Positions 45,476-52,959 of a stretch of DNA of 58,413 nucleotides are shown one piece after another. The notes below the pieces were generated by a model. It did no database searches. It was not told the origin of the DNA and saw only the letters and a list, made by a program, of their open reading frames with translations. Position numbers and translations under genes: made by a program. This DNA is from Flavobacteriaceae bacterium (GTDB taxonomy: Bacteria; Bacteroidota; Bacteroidia; Flavobacteriales; Flavobacteriaceae): NCBI GenBank assembly GCA_021647985.1, contig JAKITQ010000017.1, positions 1-58,413 on the forward strand. Reading direction: 5' to 3'. Every line of letters starts with the position of its first letter. The stretch's first letter is position 1.

Positions 45476-46233
45476 GTAACCACCACCACAACACCATTAC
45501 TTGCTCTTACTCCCCAAATAGAAGCAGCAGAAGCATCTTTTAATACAGTAATAGATTCAACATCTTCCGGGTTAATAGTTTCTAAATCTCCCTCAATAGG
45601 AAAACCATCCACTATATACAATGGTTGTGTACTAGCGTTTATAGAAGATTGCCCCCTAATTTCTACTTGACCATTGGTATAATTTAAACCGGAAACAGTA
45701 CCTTCTAATCTGTCTACAATATTTTGAACTGGTCTCATTTCTAATTGGGCTTCATTAATTTTCGAAAAAGAACCTGTTGCTCTTTCTTTTGAAATAGTTT
45801 GATAACCTGTAACAACTACTTCATTTAAAATATTTAAATCTTCTTTTAAGACAACATCAATATTAATTTTATTATTTATTTTTACTTTTTCCGTTATGAA
45901 TCCAACATATGAAAATACTAATATTTTCGCATTTGACGGAACTTTTAATAAGTATTTTCCATCAAAATTAGTTACATCTCCAATTGTTGTACCCTCTACT
46001 AAAACGCTAACCCCCGCTAAAGGAATTCCTTGTTCATCTAACACAATTCCAGAAATTTCTCTGGTTTGCTGAACAGGTGTTTCGGAAAACGTATCAGGTA
46101 TTTTTAAATTACCACTTTCTAAAACTGAAGCATTTATTTGTAAAATTGAACCTAAAATTAATACAAAGGATAATTTTGTAATGGCTCCAAATTTTATTTC
46201 TAATAAATTAGAATATCCTCTAATTTTCTTCAT
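42892..46233 (-). CDS. SusC-like transporter without STN domain (copy B)
   Basis: This 1113-residue protein has a long N-terminal leader with a hydrophobic segment (SFVLILGSILQINA). A carboxypeptidase-D-like domain follows (ISGIVLDEQGIPLAGVSVLV), then the plug (VVVTGYQTISKERATGSF, LYIVDGFPIEGD) and the barrel ending in FGVRLTF. From about KKGKKGQKLQ to the end it is nearly identical to the SusC gene at 47498-51085. Unlike that copy it has no STN domain, although an anti-sigma gene lies 87 bases upstream. It is followed closely by SusD, so it forms the canonical pair. Confidence 0.95.
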   Translation of the reverse strand: MKKIRGYSNLLEIKFGAITKLSFVLILGSILQINASVLESGNLKIPDTFSETPVQQTREISGIVLDEQGIPLAGVSVLVEGTTIGDVTNFDGKYLLKVPSNAKILVFSYVGFITEKVKINNKINIDVVLKEDLNILNEVVVTGYQTISKERATGSFSKINEAQLEMRPVQNIVDRLEGTVSGLNYTNGQVEIRGQSSINASTQPLYIVDGFPIEGDLETINPEDVESITVLKDASAASIWGVRASNGVVVVVTKKGKKGQKLQVDFSSYLALTDKIDYSDMGWMSTSEQIDLELEYTEKGWNNYSTMVGRLEGMSLLDEANVLVRGLAPNGDRWSQAQYDAFLGDLRTKSTTDQWERYLLRSPLENTYNLAIYGGSDKNTFRASLVYNDNTEASIGDSNNRFNINLQDNYRLSDRIGFTAGINATLRNNKTNGVDYTTAYNEDAYNNLVDPSGQTIQYYNRWNRWVSQEREALPGVGLYSFNQLDQQRYSDRTSQEFDVRARFGLDIEIVKDLVFNSSFQYEKGNTNFDQFNSMNLPSQRIRVWDMYADPDLTDDKDEVDHIIPLGTEYKYTRTNFYAWDLRNTLTWDKEWNIHKLTVFGGTEIRKRYSESFNDKKYGYDKQTTTYVPVNQEAFLSGSLFNWNGNRFRDRDFYENSNTDDREVSVFSNVGYEFDNRFSVTGSFRIDQKNLFGSDPAFRYKPLWSTGVAWNITNETFMDNIDKIDRLRLRATYGLTGNASNKFSPYAQATNYTRSWGTNLYNYLRLTQPANDKLKWEETTTLNIALDFAMFKNRLSGTIEYYDKNSTDLLGPRQLDVTNGFRSAVINYASMRNNGIEFSLNGLIINNGGFTWNSSLNFSYNKNEVTEIDDQLQTPWTIIRNGLLEVGSAFNNVYSYNYAGLDAGGNILVYNTDGTTKSWRDGVNDQEELIYQGLSVAPFYGGFTNVFAYKGFDLAINLTYKLGHVFRNTSYGTSFSGWNNRSNKIFLDRWKKPGDELTTRIPKVAYEGTNPYTGESESHWDSTDGDRFWEYSQDNVLSANFIRVRDIILGYTMPGKFLEKTFIKKFRITGQVANPFVWVANDLGIDPESFNSSGSSRLAYNNLKTFTFGVRLTF

Positions 46234-46320
46234 AATTTTAATTTGTTTAAGTTTATTATAATTAATTTTTAAATTTATTTTAAGGATGAGAATTCTTTAA
46301 TTTTAAATTTGAGTTGATTT

Positions 46321-47349
46321 CTATTCATTGGCATTGCTATTATTTGGTAGTATTAATTCCCATTTTTTATTTGATTTTTGCTTAAATTTTATATTTCCTG
46401 ATTTTTCGAAAAAGTTTATTACTTCATTTATGTTTATACCTTTTTTAAAAGAGGCAGTAAAAATTAAATCTTCTAATTTTTTATTATTTATATTAATATC
46501 AACATCATAAAACCTATTTAATTCATTTACAATATCTTTTAAAGACTCATTTTTAAATACCAACATTTTCTTTTTCCAGGCTAAAACGTCATTGTATAAA
46601 TTAGTTTTAGAAATAGACATTGTATTAGTTGTTTTAGTAAAATCAGCTTTAGTTCCCGGAAGCATTACATTTTTAATAATTTTCTTATTTTTATAAGTCA
46701 ATTCAATCTTTCCTGTAAAAAGAGTGGTTATATTTTTAGAATCTTCCGGATATGCTTTTACATTAAAACTTGTACCAAGTACTTTAATGTTCATATTAGA
46801 TGGAAGATTTATTATAAAAGGTTTGGTTTTAATTTTGGCTACATCAAAATAAGCTTCTCCTGTTAATTCTACTTTTCTATTGTTTTTTGAAAATGGAGAT
46901 GGATATTTTAAAGTACTATTTGAGTTTAATAAAACGATGGTTCCATCTGGTAATACCACTTGTCTGTTTTCTCCTTTTGGTACATAAACACTAAGTAATT
47001 TTTGTGAATTTGATTGTTTTGATACAAAAAAAGAAATACCCAGAACAGTAATAAATATGGCAGCATATTTAAGAATAGAATTTAGATTATTTCTAAATGC
47101 TATTTTTCTAATTTTTCTTTCTTTAGTTTTTTTATCAAAAGAATTAAATGCCTCAGAACTGTCGTATGAAGATAAACTTAGGTTAGCTAAGTGATTGGTT
47201 ATTACAAGATCTTTGATTTTTTGATTTTTTAATTGTATCTCCTTTTCAGAACCAGGTGTATTAAACCACTTTTCTAATATGATTAGATCTCGATCATCAA
47301 GATTCTGACCGTTTAAATAGTTTAGGTATATTTTTTCCTTATTCTCCAT
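46321..47349 (-). CDS. FecR-family anti-sigma regulator (copy B)
   Basis: This 342-residue protein has a cytoplasmic N-terminal part (YLNYLNGQNLDDRD), one membrane helix (about 90-108, ILKYAAIFITVLGISFF), and a periplasmic FecR domain (VYVPKGENRQVVLPDGTIVLLNSNS, GEAYFDVAK). A C-terminal DUF4974 module follows (DVLAWKKKMLVFKNESL, FTASFKKG). FecR proteins hold or release an ECF sigma factor on a signal from the STN domain of a transporter. Its neighbouring transporter, copy B, lacks STN. A promoter-like motif lies 42 bases upstream. Confidence 0.93.
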   Translation of the reverse strand: MENKEKIYLNYLNGQNLDDRDLIILEKWFNTPGSEKEIQLKNQKIKDLVITNHLANLSLSSYDSSEAFNSFDKKTKERKIRKIAFRNNLNSILKYAAIFITVLGISFFVSKQSNSQKLLSVYVPKGENRQVVLPDGTIVLLNSNSTLKYPSPFSKNNRKVELTGEAYFDVAKIKTKPFIINLPSNMNIKVLGTSFNVKAYPEDSKNITTLFTGKIELTYKNKKIIKNVMLPGTKADFTKTTNTMSISKTNLYNDVLAWKKKMLVFKNESLKDIVNELNRFYDVDININNKKLEDLIFTASFKKGININEVINFFEKSGNIKFKQKSNKKWELILPNNSNANE

Positions 47350-47390
47350 TTATGACCTATTCAAAAGCACCTTTATTTTAATCGCTTTTA

Positions 47391-47418
47391 TCTAAGACAT
47401 AGAAATTGAAAAATACCC
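47391..47418 (-). promoter_or_regulatory. Candidate ECF sigma promoter upstream of fecR copy B
   Basis: Read on the minus strand: GGGTATT, 11 bases, ATGTCTTAGA. Both blocks and the spacing are identical at 55838-55865, and one variant occurs at 58063-58090. It is 42 bases from the fecR start. The two-block layout and the adjacent ECF sigma gene suggest a -35/-10 pair. Confidence 0.65.
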
Positions 47419-47497
47419 TAATAAAAAATCAAAAAAATATTAAGTATTTCTTAAAAAAATAACTATATTACTAGTAATAAGTAAGTTAGTGGAGATG

Positions 47498-50081
47498 TTA
47501 AAAAGTTAATCTCACACCGAAGGTGAATGTTTTTAAGTTATTATAAGCGAGTCTTGAAAAACCAGAAGAGTTAAAACTTTCTGGGTCAATACCCAAGTCA
47601 TTAGCTACCCAAACAAAAGGATTAGCAACTTGTCCTGTAATTCTAAACTTTCTAATAAAAGTTTTTTCTAAGAATTTACCTGGCATTGTATATCCCAGAA
47701 TAATATCTCTTACGCGAATAAAGTTAGCATTTAATACATTGTCTTGAGAGTTTAACCAGAAACGGTCACTATCCCTACTATCCCAGTGGCTTTCAAACTC
47801 GCCAGTATAAGGGTTAGTGCCTTCATATGCTACTTTAGGAATTCTTGTAGTTAGCTCATCGCCTGGTTTTTTCCAGCGATCTAAAAATATTTTATTAGAT
47901 CTGTTGTTCCAACCACTAAAACTGGTACCGTAAGAAGTGTTTCTAAACACGTGTCCTAATTTATAGGTTAAATTTATAGCCAGGTCAAAACCTTTGTAAG
48001 CGAATACATTGGTGAAACCTCCGTAAAAAGGAGCTACACTTAAACCTTGGTAAGGTAATTCTTCCTGATCATTTACTCCGTCTCTCCAGGATTTAGTAGT
48101 ACCATCTGTATTGTATACTAAGATATTACCACCTGCGTCAAGACCTGCATAGTTATAAGAGTAAATATTATTAAAGGCAGATCCTACTTCTAACAATCCA
48201 TTTCTAATAATGGTCCAAGGAGTTTGTAGCTGGTCATCAATTTCTGTAACTTCATTTTTATTATAACTAAAGTTTAGGCTTGAGTTCCAGGTGAAACCAT
48301 TGTTGTTTACAATTAATCCATTAATTGTAAATTCTACCCCATTGTTTCTCATAGAAGCATAGTTAATTACTGCCGATCTAAAACCGTTGGTTACATCTAA
48401 TTGTCTTGGACCTAAGAGGTCGGTACTGTTTTTGTCATAATATTCTATTGTACCACTAAGTCTGTTTTTAAACATGGCAAAATCAAGAGCAATATTTAAG
48501 GTAGTAGTTTCTTCCCATTTAAGTTTATCGTTAGCTGGTTGAGTTAACCTTAGGAAATTGTATAGATTAGCACCCCAATACCTTGTATAATTTGTTGCTT
48601 GTGCATATGGTGAGAATTTATTACTGGCATTACCTGTTAAACCGTAAGTAGCTCTTAATCTCAATCTATCGATTTTATCTATATTATCCATAAATGTTTC
48701 ATTGGTAATATTCCAAGCAACTCCTGTAGACCAAAGCGGTTTGTATCTAAAGGCAGGGTCGCTACCAAAAAGATTTTTTTGGTCAATTCTAAAACTACCT
48801 GTTACAGAGAATCGATTATCAAACTCATAACCTACATTAGAGAACACTGATACTTCTCTATCATCGGTATTAGAATTCTCATAAAAATCGCGATCACGAA
48901 AACGATTTCCGTTCCAGTTAAACAATGAGCCAGAGAGAAAAGCTTCTTGATTTACTGGCACATAGGTTGTTGTTTGTTTGTCGTACCCATATTTTTTATC
49001 GTTAAAAGACTCAGAATATCTTTTTCTAATTTCGGTACCACCAAACACAGTTAATTTATGGATATTCCATTCTTTATCCCAGGTTAGTGTATTTCTCAAA
49101 TCCCAGGCATAGAAATTGGTTCTGGTATATTTATATTCTGTACCAAGAGGGATGATATGATCTACCTCATCTTTATCATCAGTCAGGTCAGGATCTGCAT
49201 ACATGTCCCATACTCTGATACGCTGAGAAGGTAAATTCATTGAATTGAACTGGTCAAAATTAGTATTTCCTTTTTCGTATTGAAAACTAGAATTAAAAAC
49301 GAGGTCTTTCACAATTTCTATATCCAAACCAAATTTTGCTCTTATATCAAATTGTTGACTGGTTTTATCTGAATATCTTTGTTCGTCTAACTGGTTAAAA
49401 GAGTAAAGTCCAACACCAGGAAGCGCTTCTCTTTCTTGTGATACCCATCGGTTCCATCTGTTGTAATATTGTATGGTTTGCCCTGAGGGATCTACCAGGT
49501 TATTATAAGCATCTTCATTATAAGCCCTTGAATAATCAACACCGTTGGTTTTATTATTTCTAAGTGTAGCATTGATACCGGCAGTAAAACCAATTCTATC
49601 GGATAAACGATAGTTATCTTGCAGGTTAATATTGAAACGATTATTAGAATCACCAATAGAAGCTTCTGTATTATCATTATATACCAAGGAAGCTCTAAAG
49701 GTATTTTTATCACTACCTCCGTAAATGGCAAGGTTATAAGTATTTTCAAGTGGACTTCTCAAAAGATATCTTTCCCATTGGTCTGTCGTACTTTTGGTTC
49801 TTAAATCACCTAAAAAGGCATCGTATTGCGCTTGTGACCATCTATCGCCATTAGGAGCTAAACCACGAACCAATACATTGGCCTCGTCTAATAAACTCAT
49901 ACCTTCTAAACGACCAACCATAGTGCTATAGTTATTCCATCCTTTTTCTGTGTATTCCAGTTCTAAATCAATTTGATCTGAAGTACTCATCCAACCCATA
50001 TCTGAGTAATCAATTTTATCTGTTAAGGCTAAATAAGAAGAAAAATCAACTTGTAATTTTTGTCCTTTTTTACCTTTTTTT
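47498..50081 (-). repeat. SusC direct repeat, copy A
   Basis: Partner of 42892-45475 in the same orientation. The match begins at the stop codon region (shared TTAATCTCACACCGAAGGTG) and fades near 50081, where the plug-coding parts differ at many third and first positions. Confidence 0.9.
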
Positions 50082-51085
50082 GTTGTGATTACCACAACAC
50101 CGTTACTTGCTCTTACTCCCCAAATAGAGGCGGCAGAAGCGTCTTTTAAAAAAGTAATAGACTCGACATCTTCCGGGTTAATAGTTTCTAAATCTCCTTC
50201 AATAGGAAAACCATCTATCACGTATAATGGTTCTGTACTCACATTAATTGAAGATTGCCCCCTAATTTCTACTTGTCCATTGGTATAATTAACTCCGCTT
50301 ACCATTCCTTCAATACGGTCAATAATATTTTGAACTGGTCTCATTTCTAATTGGGTTTTATTAATTTTTACAAAAGAACCGGTAGCCCTATCATCAGATA
50401 TTTTTTGATATCCTGTTAGCATTACTTCGTCAAGGCTTTGAGAAAATTCTAATAATAAAACCTGGTAAATGACTTGATTAGTTAACTGAATTATTTGTTC
50501 GTTATATCCCGGTTTTTGTAATATAATTTCATCTATTAACAATGGCACATGTATGATAAATTCACCATTAAAATTAGTATAGGATTCAAATTCTGAATTA
50601 TTTATATACACTTTAACATTTTCAATTGGGAATCTTAAAATATCTGAAACGACACCTTTTATCACTCTAGTTGAGTCTTTAATTTTATTCTTTTTTGTTT
50701 TATTGAAATTTTTTACTGAATCAAGCTCTGAAATATTTTTCTTCAGATTATTGGTTTCAAAAGAGGTTTTTTCTGTATTTATGCTTCTAGTTGTATGAAG
50801 AATAATTTGTTCGTCAATAACTGTTATAACTATATCTGTATCTTCGAATAATCGATTTAGTAAATTTATAACATCTTCATTTTCTGCTTTTAAAGATATT
50901 TTTCGTATATCATCAATAATATTGTGTGCAAAAACAAAATGATAGTGTGTTTTTTTTCCAATTTCCGATAAAACTTCAATGATTGGTTTGTCTTTGATAT
51001 CTATAGATATATTACTTTGCCCAAATATTGGTATAAAAACAAAGAATAATATAAAACCTAAATAATTTCTTAAAAACCAGCTCAT
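47498..51085 (-). CDS. SusC-like transporter with STN domain (copy A)
   Basis: This 1195-residue protein has a signal peptide (ending near FGQSN). An STN signalling domain follows (about 25-100, DKPIIEVLSEIGKKTHYHFVF), then a linker and a diverged carboxypeptidase-D-like domain (VIKGVVSDILRFPIENVKV). The plug (LTGYQKISDDRATGSF, LYVIDGFPIEGD) and a barrel nearly identical to copy B complete it. The STN domain contacts a FecR anti-sigma factor, here probably the one at 51203-52201, 117 bases upstream. No SusD gene follows; the next gene is a second fecR. It could signal, transport, or both, possibly borrowing the SusD of copy B. Confidence 0.95.
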   Translation of the reverse strand: MSWFLRNYLGFILFFVFIPIFGQSNISIDIKDKPIIEVLSEIGKKTHYHFVFAHNIIDDIRKISLKAENEDVINLLNRLFEDTDIVITVIDEQIILHTTRSINTEKTSFETNNLKKNISELDSVKNFNKTKKNKIKDSTRVIKGVVSDILRFPIENVKVYINNSEFESYTNFNGEFIIHVPLLIDEIILQKPGYNEQIIQLTNQVIYQVLLLEFSQSLDEVMLTGYQKISDDRATGSFVKINKTQLEMRPVQNIIDRIEGMVSGVNYTNGQVEIRGQSSINVSTEPLYVIDGFPIEGDLETINPEDVESITFLKDASAASIWGVRASNGVVVITTKKGKKGQKLQVDFSSYLALTDKIDYSDMGWMSTSDQIDLELEYTEKGWNNYSTMVGRLEGMSLLDEANVLVRGLAPNGDRWSQAQYDAFLGDLRTKSTTDQWERYLLRSPLENTYNLAIYGGSDKNTFRASLVYNDNTEASIGDSNNRFNINLQDNYRLSDRIGFTAGINATLRNNKTNGVDYSRAYNEDAYNNLVDPSGQTIQYYNRWNRWVSQEREALPGVGLYSFNQLDEQRYSDKTSQQFDIRAKFGLDIEIVKDLVFNSSFQYEKGNTNFDQFNSMNLPSQRIRVWDMYADPDLTDDKDEVDHIIPLGTEYKYTRTNFYAWDLRNTLTWDKEWNIHKLTVFGGTEIRKRYSESFNDKKYGYDKQTTTYVPVNQEAFLSGSLFNWNGNRFRDRDFYENSNTDDREVSVFSNVGYEFDNRFSVTGSFRIDQKNLFGSDPAFRYKPLWSTGVAWNITNETFMDNIDKIDRLRLRATYGLTGNASNKFSPYAQATNYTRYWGANLYNFLRLTQPANDKLKWEETTTLNIALDFAMFKNRLSGTIEYYDKNSTDLLGPRQLDVTNGFRSAVINYASMRNNGVEFTINGLIVNNNGFTWNSSLNFSYNKNEVTEIDDQLQTPWTIIRNGLLEVGSAFNNIYSYNYAGLDAGGNILVYNTDGTTKSWRDGVNDQEELPYQGLSVAPFYGGFTNVFAYKGFDLAINLTYKLGHVFRNTSYGTSFSGWNNRSNKIFLDRWKKPGDELTTRIPKVAYEGTNPYTGEFESHWDSRDSDRFWLNSQDNVLNANFIRVRDIILGYTMPGKFLEKTFIRKFRITGQVANPFVWVANDLGIDPESFNSSGFSRLAYNNLKTFTFGVRLTF

Positions 51086-51202
51086 TGCATTAACTACTGA
51101 ATAACACTATATTTTTTTCATGAAAGATAATATAGTTTTTATAAATCTAATCCCAAAACACATTGGATTTTACCTAAAAGAAGAAATAATTACTAAAACT
51201 AT

Positions 51203-52201
51203 TTAGAAGGAATTGGTTTTGTTGGAGATGATAAAATGTTGATTATCTTTTTTGATTAATTTAAACCCTCCTGTTATACTTAATTCGTTTAGCATTGTTT
51301 CAAGAGAGATTTCTTTTTTAAAGGTGGCCGTAAATACTTGTTTTTTAAGTTCTTCCGATTGAATTTTGATTTTTACATTAAAATTTCGATTAAATTCATT
51401 AATGATATCTCCTAGATAGTCTTTGTTAAAATAAAATGTGTTCTCTTTCCAAAAGAGTGTATTTTCTGTAAATACCTTATCTTTAATTACTTGAATTGAT
51501 TTATTGTCCTTATCTATAATTGCAGTGGTATTTGGTTCAATAATAAAGTTTTTAACTACAATAGATTTTGAAATCAATTCAATTTTACCTTCTACTAAGC
51601 TGGTTTGAATTTTTACATCTTCATCGTAGGATTTTACTCCAAAAGAAGTACCTAAAACTTTTATTTGAACATCATTATTCAACATTATAACAAAGGGTTT
51701 TCCATCTAATTTTGTAACATCAAAAAAGGCTTCGCCTTTAAGCTTGACCAATCGGTTATTTAAAAAATCTTTATTATAAGAAAATGTTGTTCCAGAATTT
51801 ATATTAATTTTTGACCCATCAGGTAATTCAAAATTTCTTGTTTCAGATCTCGGTACTACAATATTGGTAAAATTAGTATTTGTACTCAAATCGTTTTTAA
51901 ATAAATACAAACCTGCAAACAAAGCAATCAACAAAATTGCAGCATATTTATAGTATTTTTTTAATGATATAAGTAATCCTTTTTTCTTTTTTACCTCTAT
52001 TTCTTTTTCAAATTTTTCAAAAGCATAATCCGTATCAAAATTAGTAGTAGCCAAATCAGCAAAATGGTTCGCAAAAACAACCTCTTCAAATTTATTTTGA
52101 TTCGATTCTTTTTTAATCCAGTTTTCAAGTTCATTCTCTTCCGAACTTTCTATTGAATTATCTAAAAACTTGTTGATTATATGTAAATTTTCTTTTTTCA
52201 A
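51203..52201 (-). CDS. FecR-family anti-sigma regulator (copy A)
   Basis: This 332-residue protein has the same plan as the fecR at 46.3 kb: a cytoplasmic head (NKFLDNSIESSEENELENWI), a membrane helix (KYAAILLIALFAGLYLF), a FecR domain (VVPRSETRNFELPDGSKINI, GEAFFDVTK) and a C-terminal DUF4974 module (FTATFKKEISLETML). The two FecR proteins are clearly diverged, unlike the SusC barrels. It is divergent from the ECF sigma gene, with 100 bases between them, and upstream of the STN-bearing transporter. The classic sigma/anti-sigma/transducer trio is therefore complete here. Confidence 0.94.
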   Translation of the reverse strand: MKKENLHIINKFLDNSIESSEENELENWIKKESNQNKFEEVVFANHFADLATTNFDTDYAFEKFEKEIEVKKKKGLLISLKKYYKYAAILLIALFAGLYLFKNDLSTNTNFTNIVVPRSETRNFELPDGSKININSGTTFSYNKDFLNNRLVKLKGEAFFDVTKLDGKPFVIMLNNDVQIKVLGTSFGVKSYDEDVKIQTSLVEGKIELISKSIVVKNFIIEPNTTAIIDKDNKSIQVIKDKVFTENTLFWKENTFYFNKDYLGDIINEFNRNFNVKIKIQSEELKKQVFTATFKKEISLETMLNELSITGGFKLIKKDNQHFIISNKTNSF

Positions 52202-52301
52202 AGGAATACATTTTCCACAAAAATAAGATAAAAATGTTTAGATGTATGTATTATAATTTAATATTACCTTATTTTTGTTATAAACAAGCTCAAATAATAA
52301 G

Positions 52302-52910
52302 TTGAAAGATAGGTATAAAGATCAGGTGTTTTTAATTGATTCTCTGAATGAAGGGAATAAATCTGCATTTAAATATTTGTATTCTAAATTTTACAATGAG
52401 CTATGTGCCTATGCAAAAAGTTTATCTGGTAATGCTGAGTTGGCGGAAGACATTGTTCAAAATGTTATGATTAATATTTGGGACAGAAGGCCAAATTTAA
52501 ATATAAAATCATCTATTAAAAGTTATTTGTACAAAGCTGTATATAACCATTTTATAAACACCTACAAGCAAAATAAAAAAGAGTTAAATTTTATTGAAAA
52601 GATGAAAGCAGATGCATTAAATTATTTTGCAGAAGAAGACGATGAGATAATTGATAAAAAAGTTAAAATGGTAAAGTTGGAAATTGAAAACTTACCTAAA
52701 AAATGTAGAGAAGCTTTTTTGTTGAATAAAGTAAATGGTTTAAAATATAAAGAAGTGGCAGAAGAATTAAATATTTCTGTTAAAACTGTAGAGGCACATA
52801 TTCATAACGCATTGGTGAAAATTAAAAAGAGCCTTGAACATAAAAAGCATTTATTATATTTCTTAAACTTTTTTAACAAAATAAAATTTAAAAACCCTAT
52901 TAAAATTTAA
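52302..52910 (+). CDS. ECF RNA polymerase sigma factor (FecI-like)
   Basis: This 202-residue protein has sigma region 2 (FKYLYSKFYNELCAYAKSL, AEDIVQNVMINIW, about residues 18-85) and region 4 (LPKKCREAFLLNKVNGLKYK, VAEELNISVKTVEAHIHNAL, about 130-180). It lacks a primary-sigma N-terminus. The only in-frame start after the upstream stop at 52281 and before region 2 is the TTG at 52302. It should be held by one or both FecR proteins and direct transcription of the transporter operons. The repeated GGGTATT-N11-ATGTCTTAGA sites are its best candidate targets. Confidence 0.93.
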   Translation: MKDRYKDQVFLIDSLNEGNKSAFKYLYSKFYNELCAYAKSLSGNAELAEDIVQNVMINIWDRRPNLNIKSSIKSYLYKAVYNHFINTYKQNKKELNFIEKMKADALNYFAEEDDEIIDKKVKMVKLEIENLPKKCREAFLLNKVNGLKYKEVAEELNISVKTVEAHIHNALVKIKKSLEHKKHLLYFLNFFNKIKFKNPIKI

Positions 52911-52916
52911 TAGGGT
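52894..52916 (-). terminator. Terminator overlapping the 3' end of the sigma gene
   Basis: ACCCTATTA and TAATAGGGT form a 9-bp stem with a 5-base loop. On the minus strand it is followed by a T-rich run inside the sigma gene end, so it fits best as the terminator of the S9 peptidase gene. On the + strand A-rich sequence follows. Confidence 0.6.
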
Positions 52917-52959
52917 CTTAAAAAATCAATTCAAATTAACTATTTTATGAAAACAATAG

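Noticed and set aside
42892..51085. Possible assembly artefact creating two SusC copies
   Set aside because: The N-terminal halves, the FecR genes and several internal patches differ, which a simple assembly duplication would not produce.
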